DNA from: CAZAQV01 sp964487255
GTDB lineage: Bacteria > Myxococcota_A > Polyangia > Polyangiales > CAZAQV01
Direction of reading: 5' to 3'
Assembly: GCA_964487255.1 (NCBI GenBank)
Contig: CAZAQV010000004.1
Coordinates: forward strand, 243,106 to 307,105
DNA length: 64,000 nucleotides
Numbering within the stretch: the stretch's first letter is position 1; each line of letters starts with the position of its first letter. A program made the position numbers and the translations under genes. This document shows positions 14,553 through 23,769 of the stretch, piece by piece. The notes under the pieces are model-generated. The model was not told the DNA's origin. It was given only the letters and a program-made list of their open reading frames with translations, and made no database searches.

Positions 14553-17467
14553 TCTTCATCCTTCCCGTCCGGCCTACCGTCCGGCAGGGGCATTGCCCAC
14601 GGATCGTCCTCATCGTGACGCTCCGGCGTGTCGAGGAGCTGGCCTTGGGGGCCGTCTTTTCGCACCACAAACGTGCGCTGCGCAATCGATTCGTCCGATT
14701 CGCGTGCCACGACGATGACGTAGTTGGAGCCGTCCTTGAGCTGGATGGTCGTCCTAAAATCGACACTCTTGGCGTTCTTGGCGGCGGCCTTGTAGAACAC
14801 CTTGTTCGAGCCGACGTAGATGTAGACGTCTTTGATGGCTTGCTTGTCGCTGGCTTTGCCGGCGATGGTGATCGCGGAGTGGGTCGTCGTAGTCGGTGGC
14901 GGGTTCGAGATCTCGATCTTGGGCTCGGACGACATCGGCGGAAGGTCTAGCTTCGCACTGCCGCCGCCACCGCTGCGCGGCACGATGGGGACGGTGATTT
15001 CCTTGGCCACGCTCTGGCGGGTGTCGACGTCGTGCGCCGCCATGACCAGTTCGACGTCCCGCTTGCGAATGTTTTCCAGAACATCAAACGTGAATTTCAC
15101 GAGTTTGTCTTCACCAGCGTCAAGTCGTCCGAGGTTGAAGCGCCCGTCTTTGAGCAAGATGCCGGAGCCCGATTCGTTGCGTAAAAAGGCGCGCGTTTCC
15201 ATAGCAGGACCTGGGCCGACGTTCTTGATCTTGAAGTAGATGGTGGCTTTTTCACCTTGTGAGAGCTTTCCATCACCGTTGCCTTCGCGATCGTCGAGCA
15301 GCTGGTAGCTGTAGGTAAAGTTGGGCTCCGGGGCACTCTTAATCTCGGTGCGCACCGTGACCGGCTTTGGCACACGACCAAACTGCTCATCGAACTCGAT
15401 CTTGATGCCGTCCGCCCGCGAGGGGGTGCCTCGTGGGATGGCGCACTCGCGTTTGGTCTTCTTTTCGTTGTCTTTGCAGTGGCCGAGCTGCGCAGTCCAC
15501 TCGCGGCTCTTGCCGGGTGCGATGGTCCCGAACACCAGCTCACGTTCATCGAAAAGACCGAAGTCACTTTCGGTCGTTGCGCGCAGGCGATGAACTGGGT
15601 TTTTGCCTGTGTTGGTGACCTTCACCGTGAGGGAGTACGGTTCACCGGCCTGGACCGGTTCGTTTTTGCTGGATCCTGAGCTGGTCCACGCTTCGACTTC
15701 AAACTCGGTGCTTCCTTCGTTCTTGTTGGCGGCGGCCCAGTTGACCCCCAGCTTGCGTAGTTCCGTGGTCAACTTTGCGTCTTCGCTTTGTCCCGCGCGC
15801 TCGATGGCGTTGGCCGACGAAGCAAGTAGTTGAATGCGACCCGCTTTGTCAGGTGCGCTTTGCAAGAGCTCTTGGGCGAACTTGAGCAAGAACTCGTCCT
15901 CGCTGCGGTTCTCTGTTTCCTCTTGTGGGTTTTCACGAATGCGTCGACGTGTATCGGTCGGCAAGTAGTAACGCAGCATGACCTGTGGCTTCTCCCCGGC
16001 GCGAACGTGGGCGCTGGTCAGATGCTTTCTCAAGTCGGCTTCGCGCTGGTAGGTCGTGGTGAGCGCGACGTCCATGTCCTCTTTGTCGACGGTCATCGGG
16101 TCGAGTGCGATATCGGGCACGATACCGACCTCCTGAATCGACACGTCGCCGGGGGTGAGGTACTCGGCGATGGTGAGCTTGAGGGCGGAATCGTCGACCA
16201 AGTCGTATAGCACCTGAACGGATCCTTTGCCGAAGGTAGTCTGTCCGACCACGAGAGCGCGGTCGTGCGCCTTGAGTGCGCCCGCGACAATCTCGCTGGC
16301 GGAGGCGCTTCGTCCATCGACCAGGACCACCATCGGGTAGTTCGGTTCGGTGCCTTCCGGCGAGGCGTACTTCTCTTCGCGGTCGTTCGGGTCGTTCGAA
16401 GCGGTGGCGACGAGCGTGCCGCTTGGCAAGAAGGTGTCGGCCACTTTCACCGCTTGATCGAGCAAGCCGCCCGGGTCTTCGCGTAGGTCGAGAACGAGGC
16501 CCTTGAGCCCGCGTTGATGGAAAGACTCGAGCGCTTCTTTGAGGTCGCTGTGCGTGTTGCCTTGGAAGTTGCTGATGTAGACGTAGCCGATGCCGCCACT
16601 GAGCATGCGGTGTTTGACGGAGCGCACCTGCACGATGGCGCGCGTAAGTTCCACCTTCTTGGGTCTGGAGAACTTGCCGGGGCGGGTAATCCAAATTGTC
16701 ACGTTGGTGCCAGGCTTGCCGCGTAAACGGTCGACGGCGCCTGTGAGCGGCATGTTTTGTGTAGACTCGTCTTCGATTTTCACGATCTTGTCGCCGGCTT
16801 GCAGCCCGGCGCGCGAGGCGGGGGTGCCCTCCATGGGCTGGATGACCGTCAGTTGCTCGTCGCGAACACCGATGACGATGCCAAGACCGCCAAACTCGCC
16901 GCGCGTCGTGGTGCGCATGTCTTCGTACACGTCGGGTGTCAAAAGCACGCTGTGCGGATCGAGCGTGCGAAGCATGCCCGCCACCACCGCGTACTCGACG
17001 CGGTGCAGTTCGACGCTCTCGTTTTCGAGTTTGGGCTCAAGAAAGGCGAAGATTTCACCGATCCGGCGGTCGAGGTCCCAGGGCCCCTTTACGTCGCTGA
17101 TTTGAAAGGTTTGCGAGGCATTGTGCACCTGGATGGTGAGCTCGGGCTCTCCCGGGGTGTATTTGACGATCACCGGGGCCACGTTGCGCTGTAGCGCGGC
17201 CAAGCCGGAGAGCAGCATGGCTTGCGCGTCGATGCGTTCGGGGTCGACGTAGTTGTCGTAAACGTGAGTGACCACTTCGGTCAACACCAAGTGGTCGGTG
17301 AACTTGTAGTGGCGGAGTTTGGTGGTCTCCTGCGCGCGCGCAGAGCTTCGAAGGCCGATTTCGAGCCCGTTGCCGGTCGGGCCAGGGAAGACGAGTGCGA
17401 CGAAGACGCCCAACACGACCACGGCGCTGCCCGCCAAAAAACGTGGATTTTTCATAAGTTGCACCAT
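14549..17467 (-). CDS. S41 carboxy-terminal processing peptidase with large C-terminal extension (MXAN_5808-like)
   Basis: About 972 residues from ATG 17467 (MVQLMKNPRF); ATG 17455 is equally possible. An uncleaved or cleavable signal segment (LAGSAVVVLGVFVALVF) exports it. The N-terminal half is a Ctp protease: a PDZ domain (GEFGGLGIVIGV, AGLQAGDKIVKIED), then the Ser/Lys dyad in GRSASASEIVAGAL and FGKGSVQVLYD, with LDLREDPGGLLDQA between. The C-terminal ~450 residues look like tandem beta-sandwich domains (VTNTGKNPVHRLRATTES, KNVGPGPAMETRAFL), as in the myxobacterial MXAN_5808-like group. Ctp proteases trim or activate envelope proteins. Likely periplasmic. Confidence 0.88.
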   Translation of the reverse strand: MVQLMKNPRFLAGSAVVVLGVFVALVFPGPTGNGLEIGLRSSARAQETTKLRHYKFTDHLVLTEVVTHVYDNYVDPERIDAQAMLLSGLAALQRNVAPVIVKYTPGEPELTIQVHNASQTFQISDVKGPWDLDRRIGEIFAFLEPKLENESVELHRVEYAVVAGMLRTLDPHSVLLTPDVYEDMRTTTRGEFGGLGIVIGVRDEQLTVIQPMEGTPASRAGLQAGDKIVKIEDESTQNMPLTGAVDRLRGKPGTNVTIWITRPGKFSRPKKVELTRAIVQVRSVKHRMLSGGIGYVYISNFQGNTHSDLKEALESFHQRGLKGLVLDLREDPGGLLDQAVKVADTFLPSGTLVATASNDPNDREEKYASPEGTEPNYPMVVLVDGRSASASEIVAGALKAHDRALVVGQTTFGKGSVQVLYDLVDDSALKLTIAEYLTPGDVSIQEVGIVPDIALDPMTVDKEDMDVALTTTYQREADLRKHLTSAHVRAGEKPQVMLRYYLPTDTRRRIRENPQEETENRSEDEFLLKFAQELLQSAPDKAGRIQLLASSANAIERAGQSEDAKLTTELRKLGVNWAAANKNEGSTEFEVEAWTSSGSSKNEPVQAGEPYSLTVKVTNTGKNPVHRLRATTESDFGLFDERELVFGTIAPGKSREWTAQLGHCKDNEKKTKRECAIPRGTPSRADGIKIEFDEQFGRVPKPVTVRTEIKSAPEPNFTYSYQLLDDREGNGDGKLSQGEKATIYFKIKNVGPGPAMETRAFLRNESGSGILLKDGRFNLGRLDAGEDKLVKFTFDVLENIRKRDVELVMAAHDVDTRQSVAKEITVPIVPRSGGGGSAKLDLPPMSSEPKIEISNPPPTTTTHSAITIAGKASDKQAIKDVYIYVGSNKVFYKAAAKNAKSVDFRTTIQLKDGSNYVIVVARESDESIAQRTFVVRKDGPQGQLLDTPERHDEDDPWAMPLPDGRPDGKDEE

Positions 17468-17528
17468 GGGAGTATAGAGACGTTTGAACTCCAAAAACAA
17501 CCTCGACGGGCTTGTATTTCCTCAATAT

Positions 17529-18401
17529 TTAGTTCGAGTCGTGTTTGTCGGCCTTGCGCTTGCCGAAGACCAGTCGCTCCTCGAGAACCCGTCGCTGGGC
17601 CGCGTAAAAGTTCCGCAAGAAGCGCTCGGTCGCAAAGTCCGGCTCGGGCCCCGTGTAGCCGATTTTGTTGGCGATCGTATGCGCGATCGTCTTAAGCTCG
17701 TCGGGGAAGGCGCGCCCGGCGTCGATGTCGCGGATGATGCTGGCCAAGGTCTCGAGTTCGTGCTCGCCGTAGACCGCGAGGTGACGTGCTTGAAACGCAA
17801 TGCGCGTGTCTTTTCGGCGCTCGCCCCGCGTCGCGTCGGGCTGTAGGGCAACTTTGGGCACGCGTACGACCGCGGTGCCGCCGAGGAGGTCGCCCGCGCG
17901 AGTGCGGAGTTTGGTAAAAAGCGGAAGACCGCTCATCAAAAAGACCCAAAGCAGAGCGGGCATCCACATCCAAACCGGCGCTGCGCCGATCAGTTGTTCG
18001 GGAGCAAACCAGGCGCCCAGGGGGAGAAAGATCTCGAGGTCGCGCATGAGGTTGCGAGCGAAGATGGCGTCTCCCCCGAGGCGGGTGCCGTCGCGCGCGA
18101 TGACACGCAGGTTGAGAATGCGCTTTCCGGGGGTTACGCCGTGCCAGCGTGTTTCAAAGAACGCGAAGTAAAAGTAGCGTAGGACGAACGTGGACACCAA
18201 AAGGAAGGCGACCGCGATTTCGGCGAATGCGATCCCGAAAAAGAGCAAGGTGATGCCCGCGATGATCGACAAGGCGATGATGATCGTGAAGTCAAAAAGT
18301 ACGGCCAGGGCGCGCTCAAGCACAGTCGCGAGGTCGTAGTCGAGTGGCACCCCCTCGGGGCCTGTGATGCGGATGATGCCGACTTCAGGAACGCTCGCCA
18401 T
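17529..18401 (-). CDS. RDD-family membrane protein
   Basis: A 290-residue protein starting at ATG 18401 after AAGGGA, overlapping the preceding SpoIIM-like gene by 17 bp. The RDD domain has the arginine in LERALAVLFDFTIIIALSII (with Asp), then the second helix pair and GVTPGKRILNLRVIARDG, a signature of the family. About three membrane helices span roughly residues 30-150. The C-terminal ~100 residues are soluble and charged. RDD proteins have been proposed as transporters or antiporters in some organisms; in this gene neighbourhood the role is unknown. Confidence 0.8.
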   Translation of the reverse strand: MASVPEVGIIRITGPEGVPLDYDLATVLERALAVLFDFTIIIALSIIAGITLLFFGIAFAEIAVAFLLVSTFVLRYFYFAFFETRWHGVTPGKRILNLRVIARDGTRLGGDAIFARNLMRDLEIFLPLGAWFAPEQLIGAAPVWMWMPALLWVFLMSGLPLFTKLRTRAGDLLGGTAVVRVPKVALQPDATRGERRKDTRIAFQARHLAVYGEHELETLASIIRDIDAGRAFPDELKTIAHTIANKIGYTGPEPDFATERFLRNFYAAQRRVLEERLVFGKRKADKHDSN

Positions 18402-19473
18402 CTTTGTCCCTTTGCGCACTGCCCCCCAACACGAGCCAGCCGAAGATCCACACCGCGTTGAACAGTGCAAACAAGAAGCGAATCACGTCGTCATTAACTG
18501 TCTGTCGGAAGATGCCCTCAACGCCGCCCGCGTAAAAGAAGAGAAGAACCGCTACGCCAACCACCATCGCGGCGCTTCTTCCGCGTTCGGAGAGTGCCCG
18601 CGCGACGGACTTTTTGCCGGGTAGGACGGAGCCGCGACCGATGTGAAAGCCGGCCGCCCCGCACAACAAAACGGCCAAGATCTCCGGCACACCGTGTGGG
18701 AGTAGCCAGCCAAGAATGGGAACGAGAAGGTCGCGCTGATGGTGCAAGGCCACAAACGCACCAAGTACTGTGCCGTTGGTAAAAAGAAGTAGGGCGGTCG
18801 GGATACCCGCCGCGAAGCCGAGTGCGAATGCGGTGATGCCGATGCGCGCATTGTGCGTAAAAAGCCATGCCGCAAAGATCGAAAGACCGGACCCGTCGCT
18901 CTTGGAGTAGATGGCTTCGCGCAGAGACTGCGTGGATGCCTCAGGGTCGCGGCCCGAGGCGTAAGCCGGGTTGATGAAAGCGTGAAACCAGTTGTCCTCT
19001 TGCATAACCAGGACGTACGCCACGACGGCGCCAAGAAAGAAGATGCCGGTGGAGAGCAGAAGCTCCCAGCCGAGGTGGCGCACCTTCTGGGGCATCGTTG
19101 CGCGAAGCGCACGAAAGAAGTTCATGCGGCCGGGTGCAGGCGAGCCGTAGAGCAGTAGATGCGCGCGCCTGCATAATGCTTCGAGGTAGCGGACCAGCTC
19201 GCGATCCATGGCTGTGTCGCGTGCGACCGAAAGCGCAGACAGTGTCGCGCGATAGAGCGCAGGAAAGCGTTCGGCTTCGTCGGCGGAAAGCTTGTGCAGG
19301 CCGCGCCCGCTGGACGCCTTGTTGACCATCGATTCGAGGGCCTGCCAGTCTCGCTCGCGCTCTTTGCGAAAGCGCGCGGAACGAGGCAGATAGCCTGCCG
19401 GTGCCAAAGTCGTCGCCGACACGCGCCGCGCCCGCACGGCGTCGCGGCCGAAGTTGGGTCCACCCGCGCTCAT
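18385..19473 (-). CDS. Stage II sporulation protein M (SpoIIM)-like membrane protein
   Basis: A 362-residue integral membrane protein. The N-terminal ~130 residues are cytoplasmic and helical (FRKERERDWQALESMVNKAS). Multiple hydrophobic helices follow, including LLSTGIFFLGAVVAYVLVMQ, IGITAFALGFAAGIPTALLL and VPILGWLLPHGVPEILAVLL. The HGVPEI turn and NTxxG-like loop are typical of DUF95/SpoIIM. In Bacillus SpoIIM belongs to a peptidoglycan-degrading machine; outside spore formers the gene is usually linked to MoxR-DUF58-RDD genes, exactly as here. The start ATGA overlaps the DUF58 stop by 4 bp. Confidence 0.85.
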   Translation of the reverse strand: MSAGGPNFGRDAVRARRVSATTLAPAGYLPRSARFRKERERDWQALESMVNKASSGRGLHKLSADEAERFPALYRATLSALSVARDTAMDRELVRYLEALCRRAHLLLYGSPAPGRMNFFRALRATMPQKVRHLGWELLLSTGIFFLGAVVAYVLVMQEDNWFHAFINPAYASGRDPEASTQSLREAIYSKSDGSGLSIFAAWLFTHNARIGITAFALGFAAGIPTALLLFTNGTVLGAFVALHHQRDLLVPILGWLLPHGVPEILAVLLCGAAGFHIGRGSVLPGKKSVARALSERGRSAAMVVGVAVLLFFYAGGVEGIFRQTVNDDVIRFLFALFNAVWIFGWLVLGGSAQRDKDGERS

Positions 19474-20786
19474 CCGATTTGCCCCCGTCGCTTGGCGTCG
19501 AGGTAGCGACGCAAAAGGTCGGCGGCCCCCGTTTCGGGCGACCCGGTCACGACACGGATGCCCGCATGAGCGAGCTGATTCATGACCAGCGCACGCCGGT
19601 CGGATAGCTGGGTTTTGACCAACGCCTCGGCGAGGGACTGCGGGTCGTCGGCGCTCGACTTGAAGGCACTTTCGATGGCGGGGTCGTCGAGGGAGACAAA
19701 GACGACGAAATGACGTTTGGCGATTTCTGTCAGGTACTCGGTCATGATTTCGGCGGTCGTCGAATCCACGAAATCGGTGAAGACCACCACAAATGAGCGG
19801 CGTCGCAATCTGCTGAGCAGCGCGCGCAATCCGAGCGCGTGGTTGGTTTCGGCGCTTTCGGGCTTGAGTTCCGCGACCGTCTGTCGCAACCGACCCAGTT
19901 GACGGAAGTCCGATGAGGGCGGAATGAAAGCGCGCGGCGAGGCGCCGTAGGCTGTCATGGAAACCAGGTCGCGACCTCGGAGTGCCGTTTCGGCCAGCAG
20001 CAGGGTGGCATGGATGGCGTGGTCGAGGCGAGTGAGCGCTGCGACGGGGCGGCCCATGAGCCGACCCGTGTCGATACAGATGACAACGTTCTGGTTGCGC
20101 TCGTGTCGATAGTGACGAACACGTAGGGCGTGGTGACGAGCGGAGACTTTCCAGTCGACGTGTCGGGTGTCCATGCCCATGGCGTACGCGCGCAATGAGT
20201 CGAACTCCGTGCCTTCGCCGCGTCGCCGAGAGAGCCGAAGGCCGCCTCGTCGCTCAAGCGCTGGAACGTGACGAATGGCGTAGTTGCGCAAGCGCTCGAC
20301 AAACGGCGTGATCGCCACGCTGGCGTGCGTCTCTTGCCGCCAGATGCCCTCGACGAGACCGAGAGGCCCTGCGAGTTTGAGCCAAGTCGCGCGCACCGTT
20401 CCGCGACCACGGGCGCTTGCGATAAGCTCAAAGTCGAATGCGCTCGCGCCATGCTCGACGAGTTGACGTTCATTGAAGTTGTCGTAGCGAAGGGGACCTT
20501 CGAGCGAAAAATCGAGTTCGCCGAGCAACGGTCGAGCGGACTGCGATTCAAGGTGTAGCGTGCCGGCAACAGCTTCGCCAACGCCCGCCTGTTTTGGCAA
20601 AGTCACGGCAAGCGTGACTCGCGCCCGAAACAAGGTCCACATGTCGATGAGGATGGCCAAGGTCAAAATCGACCAGATACCCACGACGGCCATCCACAAG
20701 GTCTGCTCAAAGATAGGCACAGCGGCGACGAGCAAGCCGATCACCATGACGGTGAGGAGCGCTTTGGAGGGGCGGAGTGAGGTCAT
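19470..20786 (-). CDS. DUF58 domain protein
   Basis: 438 residues. Two N-terminal membrane helices (LLTVMVIGLLVAAVPIF, MAVVGIWSILTLAILIDMW) precede a beta-sandwich region and the DUF58 signature GTEFDSLRAYAMGMDTRHVD, followed by WKVSARHHALRVRHYRHER. The C-terminal part is vWA-like with a MIDAS-type start NVVICIDTGRLMG and VVVFTDFVDS. DUF58 proteins are the usual partners of MoxR AAA+ ATPases, which are thought to act as chaperones assembling or activating them. The first MIDAS motif is DTGR rather than DxSxS, so metal binding is doubtful. Confidence 0.88.
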   Translation of the reverse strand: MTSLRPSKALLTVMVIGLLVAAVPIFEQTLWMAVVGIWSILTLAILIDMWTLFRARVTLAVTLPKQAGVGEAVAGTLHLESQSARPLLGELDFSLEGPLRYDNFNERQLVEHGASAFDFELIASARGRGTVRATWLKLAGPLGLVEGIWRQETHASVAITPFVERLRNYAIRHVPALERRGGLRLSRRRGEGTEFDSLRAYAMGMDTRHVDWKVSARHHALRVRHYRHERNQNVVICIDTGRLMGRPVAALTRLDHAIHATLLLAETALRGRDLVSMTAYGASPRAFIPPSSDFRQLGRLRQTVAELKPESAETNHALGLRALLSRLRRRSFVVVFTDFVDSTTAEIMTEYLTEIAKRHFVVFVSLDDPAIESAFKSSADDPQSLAEALVKTQLSDRRALVMNQLAHAGIRVVTGSPETGAADLLRRYLDAKRRGQIG

Positions 20787-20798
20787 GTCAGGCTACGG

Positions 20799-21755
20799 CT
20801 AGCGAGGTGCTGGCACAGTCCTCAGGATTTCGTTGATGACAGTGTCGACCGGTAGGTCTTCCATCTCGGAGGTTGCGGTCAGCAGGATGCGGTGCCTCGC
20901 GATAGGCAAGAAGAGGGCTTTGAGGTCATCGGGAATCACAAAGTCGCGGCCATCGATGGCGGCGTGGGCTCGTGAAGCGGCGACCAACATTGCAGATGCA
21001 CGAGGCGAGAGCCCGACTTCGAGGGCGCTGTGGTCCCGCGTGGAACGCGTCAAGCGCACAGCATATTGCGCGATGGTGGGCTCGACGCGAACGTCCGCGC
21101 ACAACTGACGAAGTTGGTTGAGCTGGTCGAGGGTAAGAAGAGGCTGGATTCCCAGCGCGTCGAGATCGGGCGCGCGAGAAGTCTGCCCGTGAAGCAGGAC
21201 TGACTGGACTTCGGCGTCCTCGGGTGGATACGAAACGACGAGCTTGAACAAGAAGCGGTCGAGCTGGGCCTCGGGCAGTGGGTACGTGCCCTCATGTTCA
21301 ACCGGGTTTTGGGTTGCCACGACCGTGAAATGCTCGGAGAGCGGATACGTCGTGCCGTCGATGGTGACGCGCGCCTCCTGCATGGCCTCGAGTAGAGCCG
21401 ACTGGGTCTTGGGCGGCGTGCGATTGATTTCATCTGCGAGCAGAAACTCGGTGAAGATGGGGCCTTTGGTAAGATTGAAGGACTGCGTGCGAAAGTCGAA
21501 GATATTGGCCCCCAAGATATCGCCTGGCATCAAGTCGGGGGTGCACTGCACGCGGCGCATGTCGAGCCCTAGAAGCCGCGAGAGCGTTCGGGCGAAGAGC
21601 GTCTTGCCCGTGCCGGGGACACCTTCGAGTAGGACATGTGCCCGCACCAAAACCGCGATGAAGGCATGGAGTGTGTGCGCTTCGGCACCGACGACGACGC
21701 GTCCGACTTGTTCGCGGAGGTGAACAAAGAACTGTTGAACTTGGTTGGGCTGCAT
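20799..21755 (-). CDS. MoxR-family AAA+ ATPase
   Basis: 318 residues starting at ATG 21755 (MQPNQVQQFFVHL), right after the DUF4350 stop at 21764; an upstream extension would overlap that gene. Walker A is EGVPGTGKT. Walker B is LLADEINRTPPKTQSALLEAMQE. The sensor region is VVATQNPVEHEGTYPLPEAQLDRF, all diagnostic of MoxR. The C-terminal lid has SPRASAMLVAASRAHAAIDGR. MoxR ATPases work with vWA/DUF58 proteins; here the DUF58 gene follows by 12 bp. Confidence 0.92.
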   Translation of the reverse strand: MQPNQVQQFFVHLREQVGRVVVGAEAHTLHAFIAVLVRAHVLLEGVPGTGKTLFARTLSRLLGLDMRRVQCTPDLMPGDILGANIFDFRTQSFNLTKGPIFTEFLLADEINRTPPKTQSALLEAMQEARVTIDGTTYPLSEHFTVVATQNPVEHEGTYPLPEAQLDRFLFKLVVSYPPEDAEVQSVLLHGQTSRAPDLDALGIQPLLTLDQLNQLRQLCADVRVEPTIAQYAVRLTRSTRDHSALEVGLSPRASAMLVAASRAHAAIDGRDFVIPDDLKALFLPIARHRILLTATSEMEDLPVDTVINEILRTVPAPR

Positions 21756-21763
21756 CGGGTTCC

Positions 21764-22996
21764 TTAATACTGTTGGAGAAGCTGTTTTGCGAGTCTTACC
21801 AAACGCGCGCGCGTGTTGCGGTTCGGGGATTTTTGCTTGCTGTAGTCGTCGACTTGGCGCCATAGGCTTTCGGCGGTTGGCTCAAGGCCGCGCGCTTCGC
21901 GGTGAGCATCGATCTCCATCGCGCGCGCGAGCGGGGTGTTTGTGCGAAGGCCATTGCGGTGCGCGATGCGCGCGAAGATGGCCGACACGTAACGCGTCAG
22001 TAAGCGAGCATCGTTGTTGCTCATGGTCAGTGCCATAGCAGAGACGCGAATGCCTTCGTCTGGTTGCGTGTTCGCGGACGGTGGAGATGTGTCGCGCGGA
22101 TCACCAAAGCGTTGAACGCCACGTAGAACCAAGAGCAGTGCGAGTACAATCGCGTGAATCGGTAGTAGGACGACCGGCCAACGTGCGAGCGCGTCCCGTA
22201 GTGAAAGCGTGTGCGCGTGGCCGTGAAAAACCTCATCAACTGCGAACGTCGTGTCGCCGTGCCATTGCGCGAGCCCCGTGAAGACGGCCGCGTGGTCTGC
22301 GCGTTGGATGTTAAAGTTGTGAATGAGGTCCGGCTCACTTAAAATGGACATCATGCCGTCGTTTGAGACGGCCATCAGAACTTCCCCGGTTTCTGCGACT
22401 TCGATCACGGGTGCAAAGTCCGGAGGCAACGACATCGTTTGCAGCCAAGGCACCGTGATGTTGTACTCGCCGACCGGGGTGATGACGACGTGGCTTTGCG
22501 CCGGCTCGTGAGGCATGCCTTTGCGGTCGACTTGTAGTCCACCGGCGGCCAGTGGCGGCACTTCGCCGAGTAGGTTCTGAATATGTAGGACGGGAACGGG
22601 TTCGGCTTTGCCTTGTGCGCCCAAAAACCACTTGGGCAGGACCATCACACTTGGATAACTTGCGTCGAGCCGCTCTTGAAGGGTTTCGCGAAGTCGAGCG
22701 GTGCCGTCCGGGACAGGCACTTCGGCGCGCAGCGGTTCGATAAACCAGGTGAGTGCCTCGTGGCCTCGTCCCGCTCCGCGTTGGCGGTCGGTCGAGATAT
22801 CGAGCTCTTCCATGATTTGGACGAAGGCTTTGTTTCCGAGCGGTCCGTCGGTGAACGAGTCCGTCGCGATGGGGGTGAACTCCCGAACCTTGCGACCAAA
22901 GACGAGTGTGCCTATCGCAGCGATGAACGAAACGATGGCAAGCAGCACAAAGAGGCGCCGCGTACGCCTGTCCATGATCGATTCAGCGTTCACCAT
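21764..22996 (-). CDS. DUF4350-type membrane protein
   Basis: About 410 residues from ATG 22996, overlapping the DUF4129 stop by 14 bp; ATG 22975 (MDRRTRRLF) would be an alternative. One membrane helix near the N-terminus (LFVLLAIVSFIAAIGTLVFG) and one near residue 290 (WPVVLLPIHAIVLALLLVLRG) flank an extracytoplasmic region that begins with the DUF4350-like TDSFTDGPLGNKAFVQIMEE. The C-terminal cytoplasmic ~110 residues are helical and charged. Linked to MoxR, DUF58 and DUF4129 genes in many bacteria; the family has no established activity. Confidence 0.75.
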   Translation of the reverse strand: MVNAESIMDRRTRRLFVLLAIVSFIAAIGTLVFGRKVREFTPIATDSFTDGPLGNKAFVQIMEELDISTDRQRGAGRGHEALTWFIEPLRAEVPVPDGTARLRETLQERLDASYPSVMVLPKWFLGAQGKAEPVPVLHIQNLLGEVPPLAAGGLQVDRKGMPHEPAQSHVVITPVGEYNITVPWLQTMSLPPDFAPVIEVAETGEVLMAVSNDGMMSILSEPDLIHNFNIQRADHAAVFTGLAQWHGDTTFAVDEVFHGHAHTLSLRDALARWPVVLLPIHAIVLALLLVLRGVQRFGDPRDTSPPSANTQPDEGIRVSAMALTMSNNDARLLTRYVSAIFARIAHRNGLRTNTPLARAMEIDAHREARGLEPTAESLWRQVDDYSKQKSPNRNTRARLVRLAKQLLQQY

Positions 22997-23693
22997 CGGG
23001 CTTTCGTTGGCTGACGAGGTCAGCGCGGAGCGACCGCAGCTCGTCGATGGTCTCAGAGGATGCGGGCTGACCTGCGAAGCGCACTCGTTCGGCAATGATG
23101 ACAGCGCTCGAAAGTTCGTCGGATCGCACCACGGAGACCACTTCGCGCGGTGTGAGACTCTGCTGTTCAATGCCGCGGTCGTAGCCCAACTCGTGAATCA
23201 TCAGGCGCAAAAGGTAGGCGACCGCCTGGGCATAGAGTCCCTTGGCGAGCAGCTCGCTCAGGCCGTCGTCGCTCAGAGCGTCGACGCTTGGGGCGTCTGC
23301 CTTGGGCTTTATTGCGGTGCCGCGCTTTGGCTCTTTGTTCTTTTCGTCTACGTCCAGTCGTGGACGTAGACGGTAAAGTGCAAGTGCAAAGAGAACGACC
23401 AAGACGACTGCGAGGATGATGAAGCCCCACTTCGCTACGGGTGCCGTCGCACGTGCGGCGTCGCCGAGCCCGCCGAATACATTGCCCAAAAAGTCAGAGA
23501 CACCCTGAGATAGCTCTTCGTTTGTGAACTCCTTGCGATGCAGTTCGGTTGGGAACTTGCCTTGCTCGTGGATGGAAGATGCGGTCTTGCGGACGTGGTC
23601 GAGGTCTTGCCCGCGAGCGGTTGTGGTCACCAGGCCAAGGGCTGTAAAGCACACGACAGCCAAGCCCTGCCAAGCGGCGCGTCGCAATCGCAT
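22983..23693 (-). CDS. DUF4129-domain membrane protein
   Basis: 236 residues starting at ATG 23693, which gives a signal peptide MRLRRAAWQGLAVVCFTALG ending near TARGQD; the basic open frame further upstream is probably not translated. A membrane helix WGFIILAVVLVVLFALALYRL follows at about residues 105-125. The C-terminal soluble part has the DUF4129 pattern LLAKGLYAQAVAYLLRLMIH ... SLTPREVVSVV. Such proteins accompany MoxR/DUF58/DUF4350 genes; they have been compared with transglutaminase-associated proteins, but the function is unknown. Confidence 0.75.
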   Translation of the reverse strand: MRLRRAAWQGLAVVCFTALGLVTTTARGQDLDHVRKTASSIHEQGKFPTELHRKEFTNEELSQGVSDFLGNVFGGLGDAARATAPVAKWGFIILAVVLVVLFALALYRLRPRLDVDEKNKEPKRGTAIKPKADAPSVDALSDDGLSELLAKGLYAQAVAYLLRLMIHELGYDRGIEQQSLTPREVVSVVRSDELSSAVIIAERVRFAGQPASSETIDELRSLRADLVSQRKPDGER

Positions 23694-23769
23694 TCGAGGT
23701 CGGTGGCGCTTCGCCCGGAGCACAGCCAGGCATATATCACGAAGTGGCCGAGTCCGGCGGCGAGGGGCG

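Noticed and set aside
15933..16694. Open frame overlapping the S41 peptidase gene in another frame
   Set aside because: Arg/His/Pro-rich translation without domain features; shadow of the peptidase gene.
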